A stretch of DNA of 64,000 nucleotides, taken from Oikopleura dioica (lineage: Eukaryota > Chordata > Appendicularia > Copelata > Oikopleuridae). Shown here piece after piece: positions 1 through 10,080 of the stretch. The DNA lies in contig OU015568.1 of the NCBI GenBank assembly GCA_907165135.1, positions 3,046,501-3,110,500 on the forward strand, given 5' to 3'. The notes under the pieces were generated by a model. It did no database searches. It had not been told where the DNA came from and worked only from the letters and a program-made list of their open reading frames with translations. The position numbers and the translations under genes were made by a program. Position 1 is the stretch's first letter; each line of letters starts with the position of its first letter.

Positions 1-9
1 GCCGCAACT

Positions 10-303
10 TTAATTGCGCCAAAAATAAATCAAGGAGTACCGCAGCAGATACGGTGGTCTTCCCGTACTCGCAAATTCTGCATTATGATTCATTACGAAA
101 TTATAAATAACAAGTTTTGCCAAACAACAAAACTTACTTTGAAAGTCCAAAAAGGGCAACTTCAAGAAGTCCAGAAACCAACTCCACGTCACTGGTAAAC
201 CTTTTTGGCTCATCAGAAAGGACTCTTTGGGCAGTATCTCGAAAAGCGCCGTGGTTCCGGATTTGGCCTTGGCTTCCAAGTCACACTTTTGAGATCCATG
301 CAA
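10..303 (-). CDS. Possible 5' exons of a minus-strand gene leaving the window
   Basis: An open minus-strand frame starts with ATG at 303. It runs about 34 codons to a possible donor and stays open to a second possible donor (GTAAGT) near 138, then reaches the window edge. A T-rich TATA-like stretch (TTTATACC) lies about 35 bases upstream of the ATG. The protein is basic with a hydrophobic second part and matches no family I know. It could equally be non-coding upstream sequence of the plus-strand gene at 404. Weak call. Confidence 0.2.
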   Translation of the reverse strand: MHGSQKCDLEAKAKSGTTALFEILPKESFLMSQKGLPVTWSWFLDFLKLPFLDFQSKFCCLAKLVIYNFVMNHNAEFASTGRPPYLLRYSLIYFWRN

Positions 304-403
304 ATTGTGGCCTCATTAAAGTCACGCGAGCGGTATAAAAAGAAATTATGAAAATTTGCATCGACAGAAGAATAGACGAATTTTCAATTGAGAAAAGAAG
401 AAG

Positions 404-1016
404 ATGCGTGTTTTTGGCTTTTTGATTCTCTCAGGTACTTGATTTTCCTGAAAAATTTAAATAAAAGTCAAATTTAGGGTCTTGTCAAGACTATCAAAGC
501 CGAAATTACGGCTCTTACCTAAGTCCAAGAGACGTCGGCGAAGAAACATTCGACATCTGCTCAAGATGGATTTACGATGCTCTTCGCTGCGAACCCCCAC
601 GAGGAAAAACTTCGAAATACATTCATCGCTTTCAAAAAGTCATCGGCGACGCTCTCTGGCATGTTGAATCCACGTACAAATGCTCGGTCAATCGAGGTAG
701 GCGAGAGGCAATTGACGTGTATTCAGGAGAATATGACGAGAAAAGTAATGAGTACGAGTACGAATATGAAGGCGATGCGGTTGTGGCAAGTGATGGGGAT
801 ATAAGAAAGTTTGAAGCAAGATCGCAAATGGGCCTCGGGCGAGTGAGAAATGATGACCTAAGATCCCAGGTAGAGAACTTTAAGATTTTTGTCAACAGAC
901 TATTAAACCTACCAGGACCTGAGGACCCTGATTCAAGCCTCTACACAGGTTTCCTCCCAGTTAGTTATACAAATTTAGTGCATCGAAAGTTTTGCCCGAT
1001 TCTATCAAAAAACTGA
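404..1016 (+). CDS. Small secreted protein, two exons
   Basis: Exon 1 (404-434) encodes a hydrophobic leader (MRVFGFLILS). A 43-nt GT-AG intron (435-477) follows, then exon 2 (478-1016), which keeps one open frame to a TGA. The product is 189 residues. After the signal peptide come a few cysteines in the first third (SCQDY, DICSRW, LRCEPP, YKCSV) and then a very acidic Glu/Tyr/Asp stretch (about residues 85-105). The tail is Leu/Pro-rich and contains a further Cys. No family is recognised. The leader and the Cys-rich part suggest an extracellular protein. The start was chosen because the leader is the only in-frame Met before the splice, and the phase is consistent across it. Confidence 0.6.
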
Positions 1017-1777
1017 CATCACCAGTTGCCGAAAAAAGTACGCCTGGAAAGCTCGAACCGACGGATTGACAAGACAAATAACAAAAATGATGTTCATCTG
1101 TATGAAATCAAACGGATATTGACATCGAATCTATCACTTTGACTATTATTATTATTATTGTAAATACAATAAGAAAACTTTTTATTTTATGAGAGTACAT
1201 GGTTGTTTTTATTTGAAGATTAAATATGGGCGCTCGAAAATGAGCTTTTTTCAGCTTACAGATAAAGAAAGCTTTTCAGGATAGATACAGAAATTTGAAA
1301 AGAATTGCACAGTGCTCGATTTCAAAGACGATTATTGTTGAGTTGGCTATATGTACGTTTTAATTTTGCCAGAACATAATCGTACACTTCGTATTCGTAC
1401 TTGAGGGAAGTTTGTGTCCGCAGAAACTCTCTTGATTTTTGTCCCGCTTAAAAGACAAGATAAGAAGATAAATTGATGTCTTTCCTAGTAAAAAGAATTG
1501 CTGCTGGGTGCTTTTTACGATAGTTGCGGTAAACCAAAATTTATCAGATGACCAGATTACTTTTTGCTACAACACAAAGAACGATAATTGAGATGATTCT
1601 CGACGGATTAATTTATTTCCTGCGGTCACTAAGCATAAATCGTGGTTCATGAACTTTCCCAGAAAAACAACCATGTTCTCAAAACTGTCGAATAGACAAG
1701 ATCTTTTTGACGTCTCTTTCGGTGTTCAAAAATATGGACGATTCTCACTCTCGAACTCAAGGACATCGAAATTATAC

Positions 1778-3240
1778 CTGGTTTTTTGAAAGTTGTCAGT
1801 GTTCCATTCCGCATTTTTTCGAACGACTCCATTTTCACGACAGTGCTGGCGTTTTTATAAAAAGCAGGAAGAAGAGCTTCCAGGACTTTGAGCGACATCT
1901 CAAGTTCATCAAGCAGCCCAACAAAAGCGTAGTTATGATCGATGTTGTACTAAATCCCGGCAGTTAATTAATTGAGCGGAAGAAAGACAAACCTTTGCTC
2001 GGTCGACCGCCCACTGTCCTCGTTCTTGACATCGTGGGTCTGAGTTTGGGCTCGTTTTTTGGTTATTCTAAAATGATCAAGCCGGCTCTGACGACCCGGA
2101 AACGACCCTCATTAATCCCTTATAAAGAATCTTGTAAAATCAAACGACAAGAAATATAAAATCAAGCCATATAAAGCCCATTACTTGGCCGCACAAATAC
2201 GGGACTATCTGCCACCAAGGTTTTACACATTCTTGCCGTCTATTCGCCACGCATTCGTCGACAGTTTCCTTCTTCCGTTCTTCGGTCAATTTCGCTTTTC
2301 CGCCACCGCCCAGATGATTGCCGAATCGAGAAAAGTAGTAAAAGCTTTCAAATCGAGCTAGAATAATTTGATGATTCTACCGGCTGAATTAAGCATTATT
2401 CGTTTCAAATTGAATGTCAAAGTTAATGGCTAGAAGTAAGGATTTATAGATTTTACCTATCGGATCACGAATCATGTTGATGTAGGCGACTTTTTTCTTT
2501 TGAGTTGGGTCCCTTAACGATCCAATTAAAATATTAATGACTCGTTAGCGTAAATCGTCTTCAATGTTAGAACAATTAGACAGCTAAGATTCAAAAATGA
2601 AATTTTTCTTACCAGAAATCAACATAATTCTGATGTCGAATGTACATATACGGTGGGGTTTGCTCAAACACATATTTTCTGAAGGCATCTTGTTCTTCTT
2701 GACTCTTCGTTTGCTTCTCCCCCGGTTCGTAAGGAGACTCGACTTTGAATCCGTTTTTTCCTCCCAAGTCGTAGGCTAGTTGGGTCATCGACATTGAGCC
2801 GCATTTCGGAACACGGTTGAATACAACGTAATCTATATTTGGCAATGCTTTCGTTGGATCAAGAATGATGCTATTTCGAGGAAGAGAACCATCTTCAATT
2901 AGGAGGCTTAACTTCTAATACGGTCGAGTTATGATTTTCTCCCACGCTGATAATCATATAAGCAAATTTGATGATCCTGGCCTAGGCTATTTTTGGTCGT
3001 TTCTGGAGGGGATCGGTGGACTCTTTTGCTTACAAACTCACTGAAAAAAGTACATATGATGTAAATATTTATGACCTCGACTAAGAAAAGATTAATGTTG
3101 TAAAATTTTACCTTTTCTGACCAGGTGATGAAATAAAATCAATCAAGAAAATGTACGTTAGGTAGATCGATCCATAAATGGCAATGAAGTAAGTGATGTT
3201 TTTTCGTCGTATTCCGCATACTGTGAGAGGGTTTCGACAT
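1778..3240 (-). CDS. HS2ST1: Heparan sulfate 2-O-sulfotransferase-like enzyme (type II Golgi membrane protein)
   Basis: Exons read from about 3240 leftwards. The first has a basic cytosolic start and a membrane anchor (YFIAIYGSIYLTYIFLID). The next (about 2930-2610) carries the PAPS 5'-phosphosulfate-binding loop region (VVFNRVPKCGSMSMTQLAYD, where vertebrate enzymes have VPKTASTSF). A short exon near 2512-2467 encodes YINMIRDPI, the 3'-phosphate-binding region. Exon 2357-2185 has RFESFYYFSRFG and two cysteines, 2067-1993 has RGQWAVDRAK, and 1949-1778 has YAFVGLLDELE. Order and spacing match HS2ST and uronyl 2-sulfotransferase, which transfer sulfate to the 2-OH of hexuronic acid in the Golgi. 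The 3' end beyond 1778 and the exact first exon are unresolved. HS2ST fits better than UST, but both belong to one family. Confidence 0.8.
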
Positions 3241-3259
3241 CGCTAAATAAGGCATTACA

Positions 3260-4740
3260 AATTTTAAATAAGGCTGTTGCTTTTTCTTTTAAATTTGACA
3301 TTGCTTTGTGATTAATTAAACTTTCGTCTAAGATGTTGTCTCATTTAATGAAAGAGGGTTCATGTCGTGAACAAAAGTTACCTCTTTTTACATAAATTAA
3401 TCAACTGAGACCCTAAATTTTGCAATGAAAATCAATACAATGAGACTTAAATGTTTCTTTGAAGATAAAAAGTATTTTTTACAGCTTTCTTTTTCTTCAA
3501 AAAAAGGTAAGCTTATGATACAAAGACCACATTTCGTTTTGGTGAGAACTTTGGTGAAATCATTTGGTGAGCCTTAATATAATAGTATTTTACCATGTCT
3601 TTTAACATCAAGGAATAACTGAAGGAACCAATTTTGTCTTCCGGTTCTATTTTCTCTTCTTTCTATTTTTTTCTATTTTTTCGTTTTTTGTTGTGATAAT
3701 CGGGTAACGAGCTAACCGTTAAAATAAGTCTGATGAGCGCCCGTTTATTGAGCCGCTAGTTGCCAAAGCTAGCAGGAAATTAATATAGTGATTTAGCATC
3801 ATGCTCTGGCGTTCTCGTAAAAACCGAAGAAAAAAGAGTGCATCGCCAGTTATTTTTTCTCAGCGGGGTTCTTTTTGATCGTTATTGTTTTTGACGGGTT
3901 AATTTATATTTGAATGTCCGATGGTAAATATAAGTGTCATGTTATGATAATTAAGTCGAATTTATCAGGTATGAAGAGTGGGTTAATAAAACTGTCATCA
4001 TTTTTTGGCAAAAATGACACCTTAAAATGCCAACTATAAAGCGTGAACTTACTGCAGTTCAGATATACAGTAGTAAGAAGGAACTTGTTTGGCTTCCAAT
4101 TTTCTTCGGAAAAAGTCAGAAGACGTACTAAAGAGTGCTAAGAGACGTCAAATACAGTCTTGTTCACTGCTTGTCAGATTTTCAATTTATCGACAGCAAT
4201 ATAAATCCATTTTTTGTTCAGTCCACTTACTTTTTTCAATAAAAAAACACCGATAAAAAGGTAAAATCATTTTCAACTGAAAAAGAGAGCCATCTTTTTG
4301 CATTTTTCTCATAGCAAAATGAAAACGAGCTTTCTTTGAGCCAAAATGGGACTATCAATTACAGTAAAAAGGGTAATAAGAGTGGCTATCTATTTATAAT
4401 GCAAGTAGACAGGCGCTTTTTGAGTCCCATACTCGCTAAACACCCTGGCTCCATTTACTCATCCTTGTAGGTAGACCTTTCACCAGCATTCATTGAAGAG
4501 TATCCATTCAAAAATTAAATTGTCAGAAGAGAAAACGCCAATAGCTCCGAAAAAAACAAACGCCAGGCTCGTCGCAATTATTTTCTCAGCCAGGGATAAG
4601 AAAAACAACGATCAGGAATAAAACAAGATCAGGGAATCAAGGAGAATCGAACTGAAAAACAGAGAGAGAAGGACGACGGAAAACTGCATCGATCTTCAAA
4701 TGAGTCTATGGGAAATAGTCTAACAATGAATTATTACTGA
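3260..4740. other. Gene-poor interval
   Basis: This AT-rich stretch of about 1.5 kb has only short ORFs and no consistent splice chain on either strand. I see no recognisable gene. It may hold promoter sequence for the minus-strand sulfotransferase. Confidence 0.4.
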
Positions 4741-4753
4741 CTTTAAGGGGGGG

Positions 4754-5125
4754 GGGGGTCGACGAGAATTTTTTCAGGGATGATCGTAATTTCGCTTATA
4801 CACATAGTCAGGATATGAATCTTATATTTTTGGAATTTACAGATTCTTCTAAATCTGTTGAGCCTAAAATCATATGATAAAAATTAGATTTAGTGGTCGA
4901 AATGAACAAAATTGTAAAAAAATTGGCCATTTTTGGTGCATTTTCGCGAAAATGGCCCTACTTTGACGGGATTTTTAACCGACTTTTTCTGGCCAAAATT
5001 TTTTCTAGTTTTCGCCGCCTGATTTTTACAACCCTTTTCTATCGACCAGTAAAATCAGATTTTGCCTATCTTATCAGGTTTTCCCGCATTTTTGGTCACG
5101 GAAATCCCGATTCTCGTCGACCCCC
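4754..5125. mobile_element. Short inverted-repeat element (MITE-like), about 370 bp
   Basis: The sequence GGGGGTCGACGAGAAT at 4754-4769 recurs as its exact reverse complement at 5110-5125. The left copy sits at the end of a run of 12 G. The interior is AT-rich and contains a 97-codon ORF (4893-5183) that crosses the right end, so it is probably not a gene. No target duplication could be assigned. Confidence 0.5.
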
Positions 5126-5507
5126 TCCTAAATATATATCTTATATACTGGTATATAAATATGATTGTAAAAAGAACGCCTGAGATATTCAAGGATTGAC
5201 CTTATTATTATAAAGAATTAAGACAATTATGTACATTTGTATTTCTTCCATTTCTCCCTCAAGAGGTCACCATCAAGTCTGCTTTTGAGAGTAGTTTTGA
5301 TCAAATATTCATGAATAGATATTTGGTCAAGCAGTGAATTTAACAATTCAATATTAATAAATAAAAAATAATCAACAAAACCCGACAGTTATTATTAATA
5401 ACATGCGACTAACCCAGTCGGAATAGATCTCGTTGCGGCCCATTTAGAACAGAGAATCTGCTATTTCGGTCTTCATGGAAATTGTTTTTTTCTTTGTTGC
5501 TTCATAG

Positions 5508-8500
5508 AGAATAGAAAGGGTGGTTGGAAAGATAGGGTTGATTACAAATGGGGACTATTGGAAAGCGAATACTTGGTACTTGACGTTGGCTCTAGGGTCG
5601 GCTCTTGGAGCGGCCGCATTTCTTTCCTTTCTTGCTTATCTTTGCGGATGTTGGGAAGACGAAGACGGTATGATTTTTTATAATCAACGCTTCAATTACC
5701 CAAATTAAGATGAAGAACTATACAAGCCCCGTTTTTCCCGTCGATATTCATCAACAATCGTGTCCACTCCCGACTCTGCGACGCGCCGAAAAACTAACTC
5801 GTCGAACAATTTAAACTCCATTGTTCGAAGTCCGAGGGAGCCTTCATACAGTATTAAGAACAAAACTAATTTTACATTACCTCAAACAGGTAAAAAATAG
5901 GCTCAATCAATGTTCAGCGAGGACAGTTCAATCAGGGTTAAAACTACAGAAATTTAATACCTCTGCCTAGCGTTCCGTGTCTTCAAAGTACAAATCCCAG
6001 GAGATAAAATATTCAGAAACGGCAGTTAACGAAGTCAAACCTCAAACCTCCGTGAAAATAGCGAATGAAGTCTGTGATCCAACTTCAAAAAGTTCACAAG
6101 TTGCATCAATAATTACAGCAAATACTGATCAATCATCGATTCCGAAAGTTCAAGAACCAACACCAGATTCTGGGTAAGCGGTATCTTTAGGGGGTGAACG
6201 GTGAAAAAATTGATTTTTTTATCGTCCTCTAATAGAGATGAATAATATATCGATGGAAAGCCCTTCATCCACTGATCATTTTGACATATGACTTGAGGTC
6301 ATCAAAGGTCACGTGGGGTCAGCTGAGGTCAAAATCTGATTTTTCCTAAAGTCGACGTAACTAGGGTTTCTATGGATGATTTTGATTGCTGATAATCACT
6401 GATAATATTAATTTTTCCTAAATTTTTATCACGTGACATATTGGAGGACCCCGGAGGACCTAGATGATGGAAGAATTTAAGCAAATTAAATGAAAATTAA
6501 TCTCTTCCGGGGACTTCTTCGGCATGGTGATTAACCGAAACGTGAACATTGAAAAATCTGATAATTTGATCACGTGGACCCTCGAAGGACCCCTGATTGA
6601 AGAATTTATTTAAGAAAGAAGAGAAATCTATGTAAAAAGATAAAATAATTGATATTTCAAAAACCATAATTTAAAATCGGAAAGGACACACTGAAGTTAA
6701 TTGAAAAACGGGTGTGGGCGGGGTTTGGGAAAAAATGAGACTGATCATCTCTATCTTTTCTTCAAATCCCAGCCGTAATCAAGCCCATTTCAATTAAAAA
6801 GCCAGGGACGGGGCTGAGACGGCCCGAAGGGCCGTCAAGCCCATTTCAATTAAAAAGCCAGGGACGGGGCTGAGACGGCCCGAAGGGCCGTCAAGCCCAT
6901 TTCAATTAAAAAGCCAGGGACGGGGCTGAGACGGCCCGAAGGGCCGTCAAGCCCATTTCAATTAAAAAGCCAGGGACGGGGCTGAGACGGCCCGAAGGGC
7001 CGTCAAGCCCATTTCAATTAAAAGCCAGGGACGGGGCTGAGACGGCCCGAAGGGCCGTCAAGCCCATTTCAATTAAAAGCCAGGGACGGGGCTGAGACGG
7101 CCCGAAGGGCCGTCAAGCCCATTTCAATTAAAAGCCAGGGACGGGGCTGAGACGGCCCGAAGGGCCGTCAAGCCCATTTCAATTAAAAGCCAGGGACGGG
7201 GCTGAGACGGCCCGAAGGGCCGTCAAGCCCATTTCAATTAAAAGCCAGGGACGGGGCTGAGACGGCCCGAAGGGCCGTCAAGCCCATTTCAATTAAAAAG
7301 CCAGGGACGGGGCTGAGACGGCCCGAAGGGCCGTCAAGCCCATTTCAATTAAAAAGCCAGGGACGGGGCTGAGACGGCCCGAAGGGCCGTCAAGCCCATT
7401 TCAATTAAAAAGCCAGGGACGGGGCTGAGACGGCCCGAAGGGCCGTCAAGCCCATTTCAATTAAAAGCCAGGGACGGGGCTGAGACGGCCCGAAGGGCCG
7501 TCAAGCCCATTTCAATTAAAAGCCAGGGACGGGGCTGAGACGGCCCGAAGCCGTCAAGCCCATTTCAATTAAAAGCCAGGGACGGGGCTGAGACGGCCCG
7601 AAGGGCCGTCAAGCCCATTTCAATTAAAAGCCAGGGACGGGGCTGAGACGGCCCGAAGGGCCGTCAAGCCCATTTCAATTAAAAAGCCAGGGACGGGGCT
7701 GAGACGGCCCGAAGGGCCGTCAAGCCCATTTCAATTAAAAAGCCAGGGACGGGGCTGAGACGGCCCGAAGGGCCGTCAAGCCCATTTCAATTAAAAAGCC
7801 AGGGACGGGGCTGAGACGGCCCGAAGGGCCGTCAAGCCCATTTCAATTAAAAGCCAGGGACGGGGCTGAGACGGCCCGAAGGGCCGTCAAGCCCATTTCA
7901 ATTAAAAGCCAGGGACGGGGCTGAGACGGCCCGAAGGGCCGTCAAGCCCATTTCAATTAAAAAGCCAGGGACGGGGCTGAGACGGCCCGAAGGGCCGTCA
8001 AGCCCATTTCAATTAAAAGCCAGGGACGGGGCTGAGACGGCCCGAAGGGCCGTCAAGCCCATTTCAATTAAAAGCCAGGGACGGGGCTGAGACGGCCCGA
8101 AGGGCCGTCAAGCCCATTTCAATTAAAAGCCAGGGACGGGGCTGAGACGGCCCGAAGGGCCGTCAAGCCCATTTCAATTAAAAGCCAGGGACGGGGCTGA
8201 GACGGCCCGAAGGGCCGTCAAGCCCATTTCAATTAAAAAGCCAGGGACGGGGCTGAGACGGCCCGAAGGGCCGTCAAGCCCATTTCAATTAAAAAGCCAG
8301 GGACGGGGCTGAGACGGCCCGAAGGGCCGTCAAGCCCATTTCAATTAAAAAGCCAGGGACGGGGCTGAGACGGCCCGAAGGGCCGTCAAGCCCATTTCAA
8401 TTAAAAAGCCAGGGACGGGGCTGAGACGGCCTGACTGAAGTTGAATTATCAGTAGTCCAGCAATTGATTTCAAGCAAAAAAGTCCTCCGGAGGACTAATT

Positions 8501-9134
8501 ATGACTCAAACTCAGTCACGTGATCAAGTTTACGCAATTTTTCGACAATAATCGGAATGAAAAAAAAGTGTCATTGCCGGGATTCGAACACCCCTATAAG
8601 GCCAACTCACAGAGTTTGGACAAATAATTAGCTCTAGAATTTTTTGCACACAAGTGCACAAAGTGATTTTATAAGTTTCTGAAAGCATTTTTTCTGTAGA
8701 TTAAGAATATTTTTGATTTAGGCTTGAGGAAGGTTGAGATCAAAAGTTATCGTGAAAAAACTGTTATCTTCATGAGAAAATTGGCATTTATGATGGAAAA
8801 CAACGTTGTATTAATTTACAATTATTGAATTAAATGTTTTTTATGATGCGTTTTATACGTATTCATCGATTCAAATTAGTTTTTTAAACTTTGAATTTTG
8901 CTCAATTTTTCACTGTTCACCCCCTAGGTATCTTTCATAAAAAAAGAAGCCTTTGCTCAGCAACCCTAATTTCAGGGAGAATCCTCCAAAGCGACAACGC
9001 CCAAGTTTTAAAGCAGTGGCTCAAAAGATAGCGCATGAAAAAGCACTAGAAAAGCTCCGCGATCCAAATCAGAAAAATGACTCGTTGGTCCAAACGATGA
9101 AGGCCATCAGAACGCTTAATAGAATGAGTTGAGT
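5508..9134 (+). CDS. Single-pass membrane protein with Ser-rich cytosolic tail; one intron holds a transposon
   Basis: The first visible exon (from 5508, after TTCATAG) encodes a short N-terminus and one membrane helix (ALGSALGAAAFLSFLAYLCG) followed by CWEDED. A GT-AG intron leads to a Ser/Arg/Asn-rich tail exon (about 5711-5888). The exon ending near 6178 (PKVQEPTPDSG) joins at GG|G to the last exon (about 8976-9134), which encodes a basic helical tail (AVAQKIAHEKALEKLRD) and the stop. The start codon lies upstream or in an exon I could not fix. The phase between 5888 and 5971 does not close with the obvious GT-AG pair, so a small exon or error is likely there. The last intron contains the 6188-8926 element. 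Function unknown. Confidence 0.5.
6180..6187. repeat. Target-site duplication, left copy (GGTATCTT)
   Basis: The eight bases GGTATCTT directly flank the left end (TAGGGGGTGAAC) of the element starting at 6188. They recur exactly at 8927-8934. Confidence 0.85.
6781..8431. repeat. Minisatellite array, 56-bp unit, about 29-30 copies
   Basis: The unit begins AAGCCCATTTCAATTAAAAA and continues with a GC-rich half that includes the hairpin GACGGCCCGAAGGGCCGTC (8-bp stem, 3-base GAA loop). Copies differ mainly by four or five A in the A-run. One copy near 7549 lost part of the hairpin loop. The same 35-bp GC-rich core occurs in the array at 51,588-53,449. Confidence 0.95.
8569..8640 (-). other. tRNA-like unit with B box and T-run terminator
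   Basis: Read on the minus strand this has GTTCGAATCC, a classic RNA polymerase III B box in a T-arm-like setting, preceded by GAGTTGGCC resembling a D arm. It is followed about 12 bases later by eight T, a typical polymerase III terminator. The acceptor stem does not pair, so this is a tRNA-derived or degenerate unit rather than a functional tRNA. Confidence 0.45.
8927..8934. repeat. Target-site duplication, right copy (GGTATCTT)
   Basis: Exact copy of 6180-6187, directly outside the right inverted end of the element. Confidence 0.85.
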
Positions 9135-9306
9135 CCATCAAAATTCTACCCTCGCTGACCCCTATTTATAGATCGTGAGAAGGAGAAGAGAAAGCGGCTT
9201 CTTTGATAGGTTTTCGATGATTAAAATTGATGGCCAAAAGAGGTTAAAAATTTACCACGATAAATATCCTTCGCGACACTTTAATCGAAAACTGAATTAT
9301 TACTGA

Positions 9307-9598
9307 ACATGGACAGTTGAAACAAAATTGCTATCACTGTTTACTAGAAGCAGGTGAGTTAATGGCCGCCCTAAAATGAACTCGGCATGACCACTATTTC
9401 AGATTCGAATGGAACAACAGATGCATCGTGGCAGGTAAGACCAGATAATCCACAAATCTACGCGAAAATGCGTGCTTTTTCATTAACATACATGTACAGA
9501 TGACGCGAATGCCCAAGAGTCCTCGGCAAAAGGGTTTCTCTGGGCGAGGCTCTCGATCCCCCAAATCCAGACACAGATCATATAAAAAACATTCATGA
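9307..9598 (+). CDS. Possible small Ser/Arg-rich protein, three short exons
   Basis: Three open segments join in phase through GT-AG introns: about 9307-9353 (ending CLLEA), 9404-9435 and 9500-9598. The last exon is basic and Ser/Arg-rich (PRQKGFSGRGSRSPKSR) and ends with TGA. No upstream Met in frame was found, so the 5' part is missing or supplied by another exon. No family recognised. It follows the stop of the preceding gene by about 170 bases on the same strand, so it could be a downstream operon member. Confidence 0.3.
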
Positions 9599-9639
9599 TC
9601 ATGCACAGCAAGTAGACTCGTTTTTCACAGTTTTTTCCA

Positions 9640-10080
9640 AGCAAAAACTAATCAAATGAATCTTTATCATTGACTAAACTCCGTTATTTTTATTGCTACC
9701 CGACGAGAACAAGGATTATTTTCGAACTTGACAAATTTTCCTGGAAGTTTTCAAGAGTAGTTGTTTTTTATCAAATTGTTTAATTCTACTCCTCAACTTC
9801 TTTCTTTAAGACAATCATGGCAGTTGCCCGGTTCAAAAGCCCAAGGCGTCGCCAGCGATTTCACTGCGATGATTCTTGAGTCAATCCTGCTTCAATTTCA
9901 AGCAAAACTTCCTTCCTACTTTATTTATTTTGATACTTTATTGTTCAAAACAGAGTTTCTACTGTACAAAAATGCATATATTAAAAGACAGCCCGATCAG
10001 AGGGTCAAATAATTGCGGTTTTCTTGACGATCAGATTTGATATTCAGCGAGTTTTCTTCAGGAGATCATTTCAGCAGCCG
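9640..10080. other. Intergenic interval
   Basis: No supported gene. It includes the region just past the 3' end of the collagen gene. Confidence 0.4.

Larger units (their letters stand above)
6188..8926. mobile_element. hAT-like non-autonomous element, 2.7 kb, carrying a minisatellite
   Basis: The ends are inverted. TAGGGGGTGAAC at 6188 recurs as the reverse complement ending at 8926, and the match continues, with one mismatch and one indel, to about 26 bases. The element is flanked by a perfect 8-bp duplication. An 8-bp duplication with ends of the form YAGGG is typical of the hAT superfamily. No transposase ORF is present. Inside are several CACGTG palindromes, a 1.65 kb array of 56-bp units and a tRNA-like unit near the right end. 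The element sits within an intron of the 5508-9134 gene. Confidence 0.8.

Noticed and set aside
4893-5183. 97-codon ORF in the MITE-like element
   Set aside because: It crosses the element boundary and has no protein-like conservation signal that I can recognise.
6781-8431. CRISPR-like look of regularly spaced palindromic repeats
   Set aside because: The AT-rich spacers are the same in every unit and the context is a eukaryotic intron, so this is a minisatellite.
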